Origin: CAVPKN01 sp964588495
GTDB lineage: Bacteria > Chlamydiota > Chlamydiia > Chlamydiales > JAAKFR01
Reading direction: 5' to 3'
DNA length: 64,000 nucleotides
Assembly (NCBI GenBank): GCA_964588495.1
Contig: CAZPPS010000005.1
Location: 46,972-110,971, forward strand
Shown: in pieces, positions 42,745-51,177 of the stretch
How positions within the stretch are numbered: position 1 is the first letter of the stretch
How the letters are laid out: every line of letters starts with the position of its first letter
Translations under genes and position numbers: made by a program
Notes under the pieces: model-generated
Seen by the model: only the letters and a program-made list of their open reading frames with translations
Databases searched by the model: none
What the model was told of the DNA's origin: nothing

Positions 42745-42753
42745 GGAATTGAA

Positions 42754-44829
42754 ATGGCAGAGATCAAAGATCCCACAAAATCTGAAGTCGATTTTAAAAT
42801 GGAAGAGCTTGCAATTAATACAATCCGCACCCTTTCCATGGATGCGGTCGAAGCTGCAAACTCAGGACACCCCGGAACTCCCATGGCTTTAGCTCCTGTG
42901 GCTTACTGCATCTGGCAACACTTTTTAAACTTTGATCCCGAGCATCCCATTTGGCCTAATCGAGACCGTTTTGTCCTTTCAAATGGGCATGCTTCTATGC
43001 TTTTGTATTCCCTTTTACATCTCAACGGCGTCAAAGCTGTGAATGCCAAATATGAGACTTTGGGACAACCCTCAGTCAGCCTCGATGACATCAAAAAATT
43101 CCGTCAACTCGACAGTAAATGTCCCGGGCATCCTGAATATAGAATTACCTCCGGCGTTGAGACCACAACAGGCCCTTTAGGCCAAGGGGTTGCCACTAGC
43201 GTCGGAATGGCAATCGCAAGCCGCTGGATGAGCACCTATTTCAATCGACCCGGCTTTGAGATGATCAATTTCAAAACTTATGTCATTTGTGGCGATGGAG
43301 ATATGATGGAAGGCGTCTCCTCAGAAGCGGCATCTCTTGCAGGACACCTGAAACTCTCCAATCTGTGTTGGATCTACGACAACAACCACATCACCATCGA
43401 AGGAAACACCAATCTTGCCTTTACAGAAGACATTGCTTCCCGTTTTTTAGGCTATGGCTGGAACGTTTTGCGCGTCGCTGACGCCAATGATTTACAACTT
43501 TTAGAGCGGGCCCTTAATATTTTCAATGAGACACACGATCGTCCCACATTTATCATCGTAGATAGCCACATCGCTTGGGGCTCCCCTCATAAACAAGACA
43601 CAGAAGCGGCTCACGGTGAGCCACTTGGAGAAGAAGAGATCCGGCTGACCAAGAAATTCTATGGATGGCCAGAAAATGCCAAGTTTCTGGTTCCCGACGG
43701 CATTTATGACCACTTTCAAAATACTTTAGGAAAGCGTGGAAAACAGGCGCGCGACAACTGGTTTGCCCTTTTTGACCGCTACAAACAAGAATATCCAGAA
43801 CTTGCTGATCATCTTTACAAAATGCAGCATCGGCAGCTTCCCGATGGATGGGATAAAGATTTAAAAGATTTCCCGGCCGATCCTAAAGGGATTGCCACAC
43901 GGGACTCTTCGGGACAAATTCTGAATGCGATCGCAAAAAACTGCCCTTGGATGCTGGGCGGCTCTGCCGATTTGTCCCCATCAACTAAGACAACTCTTAA
44001 GTTTGATAAGACAGGGGGTTTTGAAGCCAGTAACTATAGCGGCAAAAACTTCCATTTCGGAATTCGTGAGCATGCGATGGGCTCAATACTCAACGGCCTT
44101 TCTTTGTGCAAAATTCGCCCCTTTGGTTCCACTTTCTTGATATTCAGCGATTACTGCCGGCCTCCCATCCGTTTAAGCGCGATTATGGAAATCCCTGTGA
44201 TCTACATTTTTACACACGATTCGATCGGCGTTGGCGAAGATGGCCCCACACACCAACCAGTCGAGCAGCTCGCCAATTTACGGGCAGTTCCTGGATTGAC
44301 AACGCTTCGACCTTGCGATGCCAATGAAGTGGTTGAGGCGTGGCGCCACATCATGGAGCTCCACCATGAACCTGCTGTTCTGATCTTGACTCGCCAAAAA
44401 GTACCGACTTTGGACAGAAGCAAGTTAGGCTCTGCCAAAGGCCTTCATAAAGGAGCCTATATCCTTGCAGACTGCGAAGGAAAACCCGAACTTTTGCTCA
44501 TGGGAACAGGAAGTGAGGTTTCTCTTTGCCTCGAAGCTTACGAGCAGCTTTCCAAAGAAGGGATCAAATGCCGCGTCGTCAGCATGCCTTCCTGGCATCT
44601 TTTTGAGCTCCAGGATGAAGCGTATCGCACTAGCGTTTTGCCACCCGATGTCACGGCCCGAATCGCAGTTGAACAAGCTTCTACTTTCGGTTGGGATCGC
44701 TATGTGGGACCTCAAGGAAAATGTATAGGAATGAAGACTTTTGGAGCCTCTGCCCCTCTAAAAGATGTACTGAAAAAATTTGGATTTACAGTTGAGCACA
44801 TTGTAGACCAAGCAAAAGGGTTGTTGTGA
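42754..44829 (+). CDS. tkt: Transketolase
   Basis: 691 residues, full length. The N-terminal thiamine-diphosphate domain has SMDAVEAANSGHPGTPM and the cofactor motif CGDGDMMEGVSSEAASLAG ... NN; the second domain has GGSADLSPST and the FGIREHAMGSILNG (with catalytic Glu) and HDSIGVGEDGPTHQP segments. It links the non-oxidative pentose phosphate pathway to glycolysis. An AAGGAATTGAA sequence precedes the ATG. The stop region overlaps the promoter of the next gene. Confidence 0.97.
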   Translation: MAEIKDPTKSEVDFKMEELAINTIRTLSMDAVEAANSGHPGTPMALAPVAYCIWQHFLNFDPEHPIWPNRDRFVLSNGHASMLLYSLLHLNGVKAVNAKYETLGQPSVSLDDIKKFRQLDSKCPGHPEYRITSGVETTTGPLGQGVATSVGMAIASRWMSTYFNRPGFEMINFKTYVICGDGDMMEGVSSEAASLAGHLKLSNLCWIYDNNHITIEGNTNLAFTEDIASRFLGYGWNVLRVADANDLQLLERALNIFNETHDRPTFIIVDSHIAWGSPHKQDTEAAHGEPLGEEEIRLTKKFYGWPENAKFLVPDGIYDHFQNTLGKRGKQARDNWFALFDRYKQEYPELADHLYKMQHRQLPDGWDKDLKDFPADPKGIATRDSSGQILNAIAKNCPWMLGGSADLSPSTKTTLKFDKTGGFEASNYSGKNFHFGIREHAMGSILNGLSLCKIRPFGSTFLIFSDYCRPPIRLSAIMEIPVIYIFTHDSIGVGEDGPTHQPVEQLANLRAVPGLTTLRPCDANEVVEAWRHIMELHHEPAVLILTRQKVPTLDRSKLGSAKGLHKGAYILADCEGKPELLLMGTGSEVSLCLEAYEQLSKEGIKCRVVSMPSWHLFELQDEAYRTSVLPPDVTARIAVEQASTFGWDRYVGPQGKCIGMKTFGASAPLKDVLKKFGFTVEHIVDQAKGLL

Positions 44830-44849
44830 TCTTCATAAGTCGTTATAAT
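44821..44849 (+). promoter_or_regulatory. Promoter for the 44880 gene
   Basis: TTGTTG (44821-44826), 17 bases, TATAAT (44844-44849): a well-spaced sigma-70/66-type promoter. Its -35 box overlaps the last codons of tkt. Confidence 0.65.
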
Positions 44850-44879
44850 AGCGCTGATTAATTAACAATCGGAACTATT

Positions 44880-45461
44880 ATGAAAAAAATGATAGCCTTA
44901 ATACTCAGTCTTGGCTTTCTGACACAAGTAGGTTTTGCCTACCCCCATCACCACCCCCATTTTAATGCCCCTCTTCGGAAAATCTACCAACTGGAAGAAG
45001 GGAAGGAGCTCATGAGACGTGTTGAAGCTCAAGGCCCCCTGACAGTCACAACAGCCCAGCACAGACCCTATATCCCGAGCGCTGCCTGGTGCCCCGATGA
45101 CCGCTCGATCTGCATCAATGTGAATAAATCAAGATCTCCAGGTGATGTGATCACTTCGATTGTCTTTGAAATGCACAACGCCCTTTCTCAAGCGGACTTT
45201 GATTATTACGATCAGCTCGCGATGCAAGGTGGAATCTCTAAAGCAAAATATGTGGAAACTATTGAATATATCGAGTATTTAAATGTTCTAAAAACAAAAG
45301 AAGTCTTGAAAAAGGGAGTCAGCCTTGGAATTTTTCCTGAGGATGCTCACTTCCCTGTGGCCCCTAACTTTGAAGAGCACTTTCGCTTCCAGCAACAAGT
45401 TGGGCACTCAGATTTTATTGCCGATTTATGGGAATCTCTAAACAAAAGCAGGATGATTTAA
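44880..45461 (+). CDS. Exported hypothetical protein
   Basis: 193 residues with a signal peptide (MKKMIALILSLGFLTQVGFA, cleavage before YPHHHP). The mature protein starts His-rich (HHHPHF). A segment SIVFEMHNALSQADFDYYD looks like a helical metal-site-type pattern (E-x-x-N), but no family is recognised. Its last 34 bases overlap the next gene, so translation is coupled. A good promoter precedes it. Confidence 0.65.
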   Translation: MKKMIALILSLGFLTQVGFAYPHHHPHFNAPLRKIYQLEEGKELMRRVEAQGPLTVTTAQHRPYIPSAAWCPDDRSICINVNKSRSPGDVITSIVFEMHNALSQADFDYYDQLAMQGGISKAKYVETIEYIEYLNVLKTKEVLKKGVSLGIFPEDAHFPVAPNFEEHFRFQQQVGHSDFIADLWESLNKSRMI

Positions 45462-45790
45462 AAGAGCGGATGGATCAGTTAAATCTTCGAGAAGAGGATT
45501 TAATTGAAAAATTTGTCCTGGGAAGCGGCCCTGGCGGCCAGAAAGTCAATAAAACAGCTTCCACTGTCTATTTGAAACATGTCCCAAGTGGCATAGAAAT
45601 CAAATGTGGACAAGACCGCTCCCAGGAAATCAACCGATTTTTAGCCAGACGACAATTATGCGAACGTCTTGAAAAAGAAATTTTCGGAATCAAAACACCG
45701 AAAGAGAAAGAGATAGAAAAAATTCGGAAGCAAAAAAAGAGAAAAATCAGAAAAAATAAAAAGAAATCTATTACAGAATTTGCCGAATAA
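45428..45790 (+). CDS. GGQ-domain release-factor-like protein (ribosome rescue)
   Basis: 120 residues: only domain 3 of class-I release factors, with the GGQ loop (GSGPGGQKVNKTAS, Q38), HVPSGIEIKC and a long basic C-terminal tail (KKRKIRKNKKKS). It has no stop-codon recognition domain. This plan is shared by ArfB/YaeJ and the mitochondrial C12orf65, which hydrolyse peptidyl-tRNA on stalled ribosomes. The basic tail could enter the empty mRNA channel, as in ArfB. It overlaps the preceding gene by 34 bases. Confidence 0.85.
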   Translation: MGISKQKQDDLKERMDQLNLREEDLIEKFVLGSGPGGQKVNKTASTVYLKHVPSGIEIKCGQDRSQEINRFLARRQLCERLEKEIFGIKTPKEKEIEKIRKQKKRKIRKNKKKSITEFAE

Positions 45791-45831
45791 TTATAATCAA
45801 AAATAGATTTATAATTATTAAAAGAATATAA

Positions 45832-46512
45832 ATGGCGATTACTGTAAAACCCCCAAGAAAACTGCTGCTGATCACGGCAACTCTTTTACTCGCTGTCTCT
45901 TCAGTCAGCTTTTTTACCAAACACAAACTCCCCCCTTCGATTCCAATCAATACGGCGGGCCAGCCCACTTTGGGTTATGGCAAAGCCCGTGTGCATGTGG
46001 TCGTTTTTGAAGAGCCTAAATGTTCCCATTGCCGCGATTTTAATAATGAGATTTTCCCCAAAATCAAAAAAGAGTTCATCGATACTAACAAAATCCGTTA
46101 TACGGTCATTCCCATCTCATTTTTGCCAGGCTCGATGCCGGCAGCCATTGCCTCTTTAAGTGTCTACCATGACCGCTCGATTTACCCAAACGATGAGCTG
46201 TTCTTTAAATATGTGGATTACATGTATCAACATGAAAAAAATGTGACGAGCGACTGGGCAACAACTAATAGGCTTGTCGAATTTGCAAAAGCCACATCAC
46301 CAGCCATTGAGCTCCATCACCTTGAAGAAGACATTGAAAAACAGACTTTTCGACTTCAAATTGAGAACAATACAGCTTATGGCGCCTACATTATGGGGGG
46401 AACAATCAGCGCTCCTGCAGTCTATGTCAATGGTATTAAACTCGATGAGCTTTCTTACGATTCTTTGACAACGCTCATCAAAGAAGTTCTTGAACACGAA
46501 GGGGTTTACTAA
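45832..46512 (+). CDS. DsbA-like thiol oxidoreductase
   Basis: 226 residues with an N-terminal membrane anchor or signal (about 11-28). The thioredoxin fold has the active site EEPKCSHCRDF (C64-S-H-C67) and the cis-proline in GTISAPAVYVNG. It resembles BdbD/DsbA-type enzymes that introduce disulfides into exported proteins, which matter for the cysteine-rich chlamydial envelope. Its stop shares one base with the start of the dsbB-like gene, so the two form a redox pair. Confidence 0.85.
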   Translation: MAITVKPPRKLLLITATLLLAVSSVSFFTKHKLPPSIPINTAGQPTLGYGKARVHVVVFEEPKCSHCRDFNNEIFPKIKKEFIDTNKIRYTVIPISFLPGSMPAAIASLSVYHDRSIYPNDELFFKYVDYMYQHEKNVTSDWATTNRLVEFAKATSPAIELHHLEEDIEKQTFRLQIENNTAYGAYIMGGTISAPAVYVNGIKLDELSYDSLTTLIKEVLEHEGVY

Positions 46513-46943
46513 TGGTCGTCCGTAAATATGGTTTATATGCCGCTTGGCTTGTTGTCACATTGGGAATGATGTTTTCTCTTTACTACAGCGTCATCAAAAA
46601 TATTGAACCATGCCATCTCTGCTGGTATCAAAGAATTGCCCTGTTTCCCCTTTTCATCATTCTGGGGATCGCTACTTTCCGCGGCTATACAGGAATTATC
46701 CCCTACGTTTTGCCGCAGGTATTCTTCGGCTTCTTAGCCGCTCTCTACCAAATATTTATTCAGGAAATCCCCGGCTGGAACCCCATCAATATGTGCGGCT
46801 CTGGCCCCAGTTGCTCCGAAAAAATCACTATCTTAGGGCCTATTTCTATTCCCATGCTCTCAGCTTTTGGCTTCTGCGTCATCGCAGCCCTTCTGATCGC
46901 CGCCTGGCAGACAGAGAGATCTTACAGATTAAACCGTGCGTGA
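46512..46943 (+). CDS. DsbB/BdbC-type quinone reductase of disulfide formation
   Basis: 143 residues with four membrane helices and two periplasmic Cys pairs: CHLCWYQR (C34, C37) and NMCGSGPSCSEK (C95, C101). It re-oxidises the DsbA-like protein upstream using membrane quinones. The stop TGA is part of a CGTGCGTGA repeat unit, so the last residues (RLNRA) are repeat-encoded. Confidence 0.88.
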   Translation: MVVRKYGLYAAWLVVTLGMMFSLYYSVIKNIEPCHLCWYQRIALFPLFIILGIATFRGYTGIIPYVLPQVFFGFLAALYQIFIQEIPGWNPINMCGSGPSCSEKITILGPISIPMLSAFGFCVIAALLIAAWQTERSYRLNRA

Positions 46944-47250
46944 CGATAGATTAAACCGTGCGTGACCGAGACCGTGTCCGTGTCCGTGACCGACCCGAGT
47001 TCCGTGCCCGTGCGCAATAAAACGCAAAGACACGAACTTGACTTTAGCATTTTCGTGTCTAAAATCTGCATTTTGATTCAACACAAAGACGCAAAGACAC
47101 AAAGAGATAGGACAAACTGAAAACTGAGCAATGTTACAATTTTTTATTGTCTTTTCTTTGTGTCTTTGTGTCTTCGTGTTTAAATTGCTTGAACCTGCGA
47201 AACACGGTCGCCCTTACAGTATCGTACAGTAAGTACGAAAGTTACTTGAT
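46926..47250. repeat. Repeat cluster after dsbB: CGTGCGTGAC duplication and ACACAAAG palindrome
   Basis: AGATTAAACCGTGCGTGAC stands twice, at 46926-46944 and 46948-46966. GTG-CCGTG units follow to 47010. 47079-47106 (ACACAAAGACGCAAAGACAC) and 47156-47183 are inverted arms. The right flank ends with CGAAACACGGTCGCC, part of the CGTGACC family. Confidence 0.85.
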
Positions 47251-47280
47251 AAAAATCTCAATTTACGTTAAATTTCCGTT

Positions 47281-47306
47281 AAAGAATCCCAAAGGGGGTT
47301 CTTTTT
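47281..47306 (+). terminator. Rho-independent-type hairpin
   Basis: AAAGAATCCC and GGGGGTTCTTT pair (one G-U) around AAA, followed by TTTTTT. It could end transcription from dsbB or sit in the leader of the RRM gene. Confidence 0.65.
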
Positions 47307-47364
47307 TAGGAAACATTTAATTTTTGCCACTATTAGGCACACAAATTAAACCATTTAGAAAAAA

Positions 47365-47383
47365 GATACCCCATGAGGGTATC
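47365..47383 (+). promoter_or_regulatory. Leader hairpin before the RRM gene
   Basis: GATACCC (47365-47371) and GGGTATC (47377-47383) form a 7-base stem 20 bases before the ATG at 47404; it may control translation initiation. Confidence 0.45.
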
Positions 47384-47403
47384 GCAGTAACACAGGTACT
47401 AAG

Positions 47404-47754
47404 ATGAGACTTTTCGTTGGCAACTTGCCATATTCAAGCTCCGAAGAAGATTTAAAAGAACTTTTTTCAGAGTACAACCCATCAAGCGTTAAATTAATTA
47501 TTGACCGTGAAACAGGAAGATCAAAAGGTTTTGGTTTCGTAGAAATCGATTCTAAAGATGATGCAGAAGCTGCTATGGAAGCCCTGGATAAAAAGGTCGT
47601 AGAAGGTAAAACCATCGCTGTTAATGAAGCACGTCCTCCTCAAAAGAGAGACGACAGAGGCGGCGGAGGAAGAGGTGACAGCCGTGGCGGTGATAGAGGC
47701 GAAAGACGCCCTTTCAATAAAGCCCCAGGCGGCGGACGCTTTGGTCGTGCTTAA
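47404..47754 (+). CDS. Single-RRM RNA-binding protein with Gly/Arg tail
   Basis: 116 residues. The RNA recognition motif has RNP2 LFVGNLPY (3-10) and RNP1 KGFGFVEI (41-48), both canonical with aromatic residues in place. After residue 85 comes an Arg/Gly/Asp-rich tail (RGGGGRGDSRGGDRGERR). Proteins of this type in cyanobacteria and chlamydiae are stress-linked RNA chaperones. A terminator-like hairpin and a leader hairpin lie upstream, consistent with regulated expression. Confidence 0.9.
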   Translation: MRLFVGNLPYSSSEEDLKELFSEYNPSSVKLIIDRETGRSKGFGFVEIDSKDDAEAAMEALDKKVVEGKTIAVNEARPPQKRDDRGGGGRGDSRGGDRGERRPFNKAPGGGRFGRA

Positions 47755-47758
47755 GAGT

Positions 47759-47787
47759 TTGCAAAAATTAAATTAAGCTAGTATAAT
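47759..47787 (+). promoter_or_regulatory. Promoter for the adenylate kinase gene
   Basis: TTGCAA (47759-47764), 17 bases, TATAAT (47782-47787). It overlaps the left side of the following hairpin. Confidence 0.6.
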
Positions 47788-47826
47788 AAGGCCTTTTTGA
47801 TTATTAATTAACGAAAAGGCCTTTTT
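47788..47826 (+). terminator. GC-core hairpin with T-run directly before adk
   Basis: AAGGCCTTTTT (47788) and its partner GAAAAGGCCTT (47813-47823) form an 11-base stem followed by TTTTT. It would terminate the RRM message; the adk start codon stands two bases after it. Confidence 0.75.
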
Positions 47827-47827
47827 C

Positions 47828-48577
47828 ATGAAATCATTTATTATTATTTTTTGTGCAATTGCTTCTCTTTTTGGACTTTCCCTTTTTGCCATGAACCACG
47901 ATACCAAAGAACACAACAAAACTATTTTCATTATGCTCGGAGCACCCGGTGCCGGAAAAGGGACCCAAGCTTGCCGCTTAAGTGAAAAATATGGCATTCC
48001 CCAAATTTCTACCGGCGATTTATTCCGCGAAAATCTAAAAAACTGCACGCCGATTGGCCAAAAAGCCAAAGCCTATATGGATAGTGGACAGCTTGTCCCC
48101 GATGAACTTGTCCTCGATATGCTTTTTGACAGAATTACCAAATCGGATTGCGAAAGAGGCTACATTCTCGACGGCTTCCCCCGCACAATTCCACAAGCCA
48201 TCGCTTTAGATGAACGTCTTTCCAAATCAAAAGCTCAAATCATCGTCATCAGCCTCGAAGTTCCCGACGAAGTGATCGTTGAGCGCCTTGGCGGCCGCCT
48301 TGTCTGTGAAACCTGCGGCGCCATCTACCACAAAACAAATATCCCTCCCAAACAAGAGGGGATCTGCGATGTGGAAGGGGCAAAGCTCATTCAGCGCAAA
48401 GATGACACCGAAGAAGTAATCCGCGAGCGTCTCCGTATTTTCCACGAACAGACCGAACCTCTCAAAGGCTACTACGAGAAAAAGGGCAAGCTCGCCCTCA
48501 TCGACAGCAGCGTCTCCAAGCAAGCGACCATCGACCAAATCGACGCCTACCTTGCCAAAACCATCCGCAAGTACTAA
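47828..48577 (+). CDS. adk: Adenylate kinase with N-terminal signal-like segment
   Basis: 249 residues. Residues 1-21 (MKSFIIIFCAIASLFGLSLF) are a typical signal peptide or anchor, which cytoplasmic adenylate kinases lack. The kinase begins at about 31: P-loop GAPGAGKGT (38-46), STGDLFRE, DGFPRTIPQA, and a long-form LID with a zinc-type pattern (CETCG ... CD). All catalytic Arg-containing motifs (GRLVC, RKDDTEEVIRERL) are present. It interconverts 2 ADP with ATP and AMP. A Met at residue 22 could start a cytoplasmic form, but neither start has a good Shine-Dalgarno sequence. Confidence 0.88.
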   Translation: MKSFIIIFCAIASLFGLSLFAMNHDTKEHNKTIFIMLGAPGAGKGTQACRLSEKYGIPQISTGDLFRENLKNCTPIGQKAKAYMDSGQLVPDELVLDMLFDRITKSDCERGYILDGFPRTIPQAIALDERLSKSKAQIIVISLEVPDEVIVERLGGRLVCETCGAIYHKTNIPPKQEGICDVEGAKLIQRKDDTEEVIRERLRIFHEQTEPLKGYYEKKGKLALIDSSVSKQATIDQIDAYLAKTIRKY

Positions 48578-48584
48578 GTGCTTC

Positions 48585-48690
48585 TGTGATAAAACGCGGT
48601 GATAAGTCACCGCTTTTTTTGGAGTGCGGTGACTCGTCACCGCGTTTTAACGAGAGGGCGGTAAAGAATCGCCGCACTCCAGGAAAAGTT
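48585..48690. repeat. CGGTGACTCGTCACCGC / GCGGCGATTCTTCGCC repeat pair
   Basis: Contains the hairpins GCGGTGATAAGTCACCGC and GCGGTGACTCGTCACCGC, followed by GGGCGGTAAAGAATCGCCGC, ending CACTCCAGGAAAAG. The same family occurs at 7887-8027 and 52645-52750. Confidence 0.8.
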
Positions 48691-48740
48691 TACAAATGTA
48701 ATTTCTTAACTGTTATACCAATAAGAGGTGCTTTTTATTT

Positions 48741-50237
48741 ATGACAATGCAACCTGTAAGTGGAAACGCAGATTTATACTTTTGGGATCACTTTCCAAAA
48801 GATGACCTTTTACCGATAATTACAAACTTCATTTTCATGAATAATGGCCTGAGAGGTTTAACCGCTTTTGCCCTTACCTCCCAAGATTTCTATAAGATCT
48901 GCCTTAAGTCATGCAACGCGCTGAGAAACCAGCGCTCTTTTGGGCAGATTCCCCGTATCAATTCTGAGAAGCTTGCAAAAGCTACAAAAAAAGAAAGCAT
49001 TTTTGAACTGAATGGCTCATTCGTTCCAAAGCACTTAGTAACAGATGATAAAGGTCGGCATTACTTTTCGTTTGGTTCCGATGCTCTTTGGATTATGCAT
49101 TTTGAAAATTATGAGCATCACTTGCTAAAGCTAGCAGAAATGAAAGACAACAGTGTGGCATCTCAATCAGCAATGGCACAGACTGTTGTCGGCGCCTTTC
49201 CCAATGACAATGGAGTGATGGTTGTAACCTGGTCGGGTTATAGTAACTGGGAATGGGAAGAGAACAAATTAACTTTTGTCGACTACTTTTCACTTTACGA
49301 TGAACACGCTACACATTTTTGGCCTATCAAAAGCTGCAGCTTTGCAAATAACGCACTCCTTGTTGAAGTGAACAAATTTACTGAAGAACCCAGCAGTTAC
49401 TATATCGTCGACTTTAGTGCGGAAAACCATAATTTTTTGCCTATAGTTTATTCTGAAGTACCTCAAAATTTTGGCGTACAGACAATACAGATGCGACACA
49501 GTTTTTGTAAGGGACTTGATCAAGTAAGAGATGAAATCTTTGAAAATGGGGAGCTGATTCTTGAAAAAAGCAGTGAGGGACATTGGTATCTTTCCATATT
49601 AGAAGGTTTTCCCTCTTGCAACATGAAAGCATGTCCCATATGGATGCCATACACCCTGGAGCACGAAAACTTTCTTCTTATAAATACGGATCAGAGCAGA
49701 TTTGTTATTCAGCATCTAGAACACAGCTATAATTTCAAGTCGGAAGCACTCACTAGTTTCTTAGATCAACAGACAGCACATATTTTTTGGGCGGGGTATC
49801 TAGAGCCAGATGACTGTTTCAAATTGTTTTATCGTACAGAATGTGCTCCTTACTCCAACCCTGCAATTGGACTGGTGTCCTTGATAAAACAGCATAAATT
49901 TACCGTACTGACGATTCCTCTCGGCATTGCAGAAAACAAACAAATCGCTTCTTCTCCGAAAGAACGCTTGCCGGAAACTGTAGAAGAAGTGTCTGAAATG
50001 GCTCCTTCTCCCTACCCTCATGGAAAAATCGTAATTGTGGTCGGTGCCCTCTTCCTCGCCTTTGCTGCCTTAGGCACCACCGTTTTAATCGTTTATCACC
50101 CTGGAACCGTCATTTATGAAGGAAGCGGCATCATTTTAACTTTGCCAGCCGTACTCACCCTTTCTATAGGAGGCTCGCTTGGACTCGCAACCATGGCTGT
50201 AGGCTCCTATCTTTGGTGGAAACAACAACGTTCTTAG
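48741..50237 (+). CDS. F-box-like protein with C-terminal membrane hairpin, paralogue 1
   Basis: 498 residues. Residues 13-55 (FWDHFPKDDLLPIITNFIF, GLRGLTAFALTSQDFYKICL) match the F-box spacing of hydrophobic residues (FP.D.L..I, L...A.TS..F). The middle (90-420) is rich in Trp, Phe and Tyr strand-like segments and could be a beta-propeller. The C-terminus has two membrane helices (about 430-455 and 465-490: ...VLTLSIGGSLGLATMAVGSY) and ends in LWWKQQRS. F-box proteins bridge substrates to host Skp1-cullin ligases. Anchoring is deduced from the helices; the F-box call is an inference. Confidence 0.6.
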   Translation: MTMQPVSGNADLYFWDHFPKDDLLPIITNFIFMNNGLRGLTAFALTSQDFYKICLKSCNALRNQRSFGQIPRINSEKLAKATKKESIFELNGSFVPKHLVTDDKGRHYFSFGSDALWIMHFENYEHHLLKLAEMKDNSVASQSAMAQTVVGAFPNDNGVMVVTWSGYSNWEWEENKLTFVDYFSLYDEHATHFWPIKSCSFANNALLVEVNKFTEEPSSYYIVDFSAENHNFLPIVYSEVPQNFGVQTIQMRHSFCKGLDQVRDEIFENGELILEKSSEGHWYLSILEGFPSCNMKACPIWMPYTLEHENFLLINTDQSRFVIQHLEHSYNFKSEALTSFLDQQTAHIFWAGYLEPDDCFKLFYRTECAPYSNPAIGLVSLIKQHKFTVLTIPLGIAENKQIASSPKERLPETVEEVSEMAPSPYPHGKIVIVVGALFLAFAALGTTVLIVYHPGTVIYEGSGIILTLPAVLTLSIGGSLGLATMAVGSYLWWKQQRS

Positions 50238-50983
50238 TGGAAGCCGCCAGAAATCACGAAAGTTTCGCCGCTGATCCATGAGGAGTCATCGGATGCCAAA
50301 AAAACAGCTGCAGGTGAAATGTCTTCCGGTTTTCCGATCCTTCCAAGGGGTGTCTCCTTTTCGATTTGGACACGAAACTCATTTTCATAAAGCCCCGCTG
50401 CATGCACCCCTTCTGTTTCGACAAAGCCTGGATTGATGGCGTTCACCCGGATTTTTCGCCCTCCTAGCTCCTTTGCTAAAATTCTTGTGATGGAATCGAC
50501 AGCCGCTTTTGTAGAACTGTAAACAGAGGTATTCGGTAAGGATTTTGTACTTGCAAGGGAGCTGATGTTGATAATACTCCCCCCTTGCGGCATGTGCTTC
50601 ACCCCTTCTTGAGAGACCAGAAGAAGAGCGAGTACATTGAGATTATAGTGGCGGTGGAAATGCTCAGGTGTGATCTCTTCAAGAGGTTTAAAGTCGTAGA
50701 GACCCGCATTATTCACGACAATGTCCACTTTGCCATAGTGCTTGAGTGTTTCAGAGAATAGTTTTTTGATCTCTTCGGGCACGGCAACATCAGCTTGAAC
50801 GGCGATCGCTTTGCCCCCATTTTTCTGAATCTTTTCCACAAGGGCATCGGCCTCTTTTTTACTTTTGGAGTAATTAACAACAACCATAGCCCCCTCTTGA
50901 GCAAAATCAAGAGCGATCCTAGCCCCAATGCCCTTCGAAGCCCCCGTGATGACTGCGACTTTTCCTTCCAATTTCTTTCCCAT
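50234..50983 (-). CDS. SDR-family oxidoreductase (FabG-like)
   Basis: 249 residues from MGKKLEGKVAVITG, with GGAGG five bases before. The classical SDR motifs are all present: TGASKGIGAR cofactor loop, NNAGLYDF, INISSLAS and YSSTKAAV with the Tyr and Lys of YxxxK, and NPGFVETEG. It probably reduces a 3-oxoacyl or sugar-type substrate with NAD(P)H. The terminus overlaps the convergent F-box-like gene by four bases. It separates two paralogous genes and was probably inserted between them or kept during their duplication. Confidence 0.85.
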   Translation of the reverse strand: MGKKLEGKVAVITGASKGIGARIALDFAQEGAMVVVNYSKSKKEADALVEKIQKNGGKAIAVQADVAVPEEIKKLFSETLKHYGKVDIVVNNAGLYDFKPLEEITPEHFHRHYNLNVLALLLVSQEGVKHMPQGGSIINISSLASTKSLPNTSVYSSTKAAVDSITRILAKELGGRKIRVNAINPGFVETEGVHAAGLYENEFRVQIEKETPLGRIGKPEDISPAAVFLASDDSSWISGETFVISGGFH

Positions 50984-51136
50984 AAACACCTCCAGTTAAG
51001 TAATTTTTGCAAATTTCCACCTGAATGTCAATAAATAAATTGATATTTTTTTACAAGAACCTGTTAATCTATGACAAGTTCTGGCAAGAAATTCATTTTT
51101 GACACTCAAACCGCTATCAACGAATTTCTTAATCTT

Positions 51137-51144
51137 GTTATAAT
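51137..51144 (+). promoter_or_regulatory. GTTATAAT promoter element
   Basis: TTGTTATAAT ends at 51144, 33 bases before the TTG start at 51178. It is a good -10 without a clear -35, similar to 9337-9346. Confidence 0.45.
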
Positions 51145-51177
51145 AGTTATCGTTAACGTTTCAGATTAGGCAGATTC

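Noticed and set aside
45832..46943. DsbA/DsbB pair as a novelty
   Set aside because: Overlapping thiol oxidase and quinone reductase genes are a standard arrangement.
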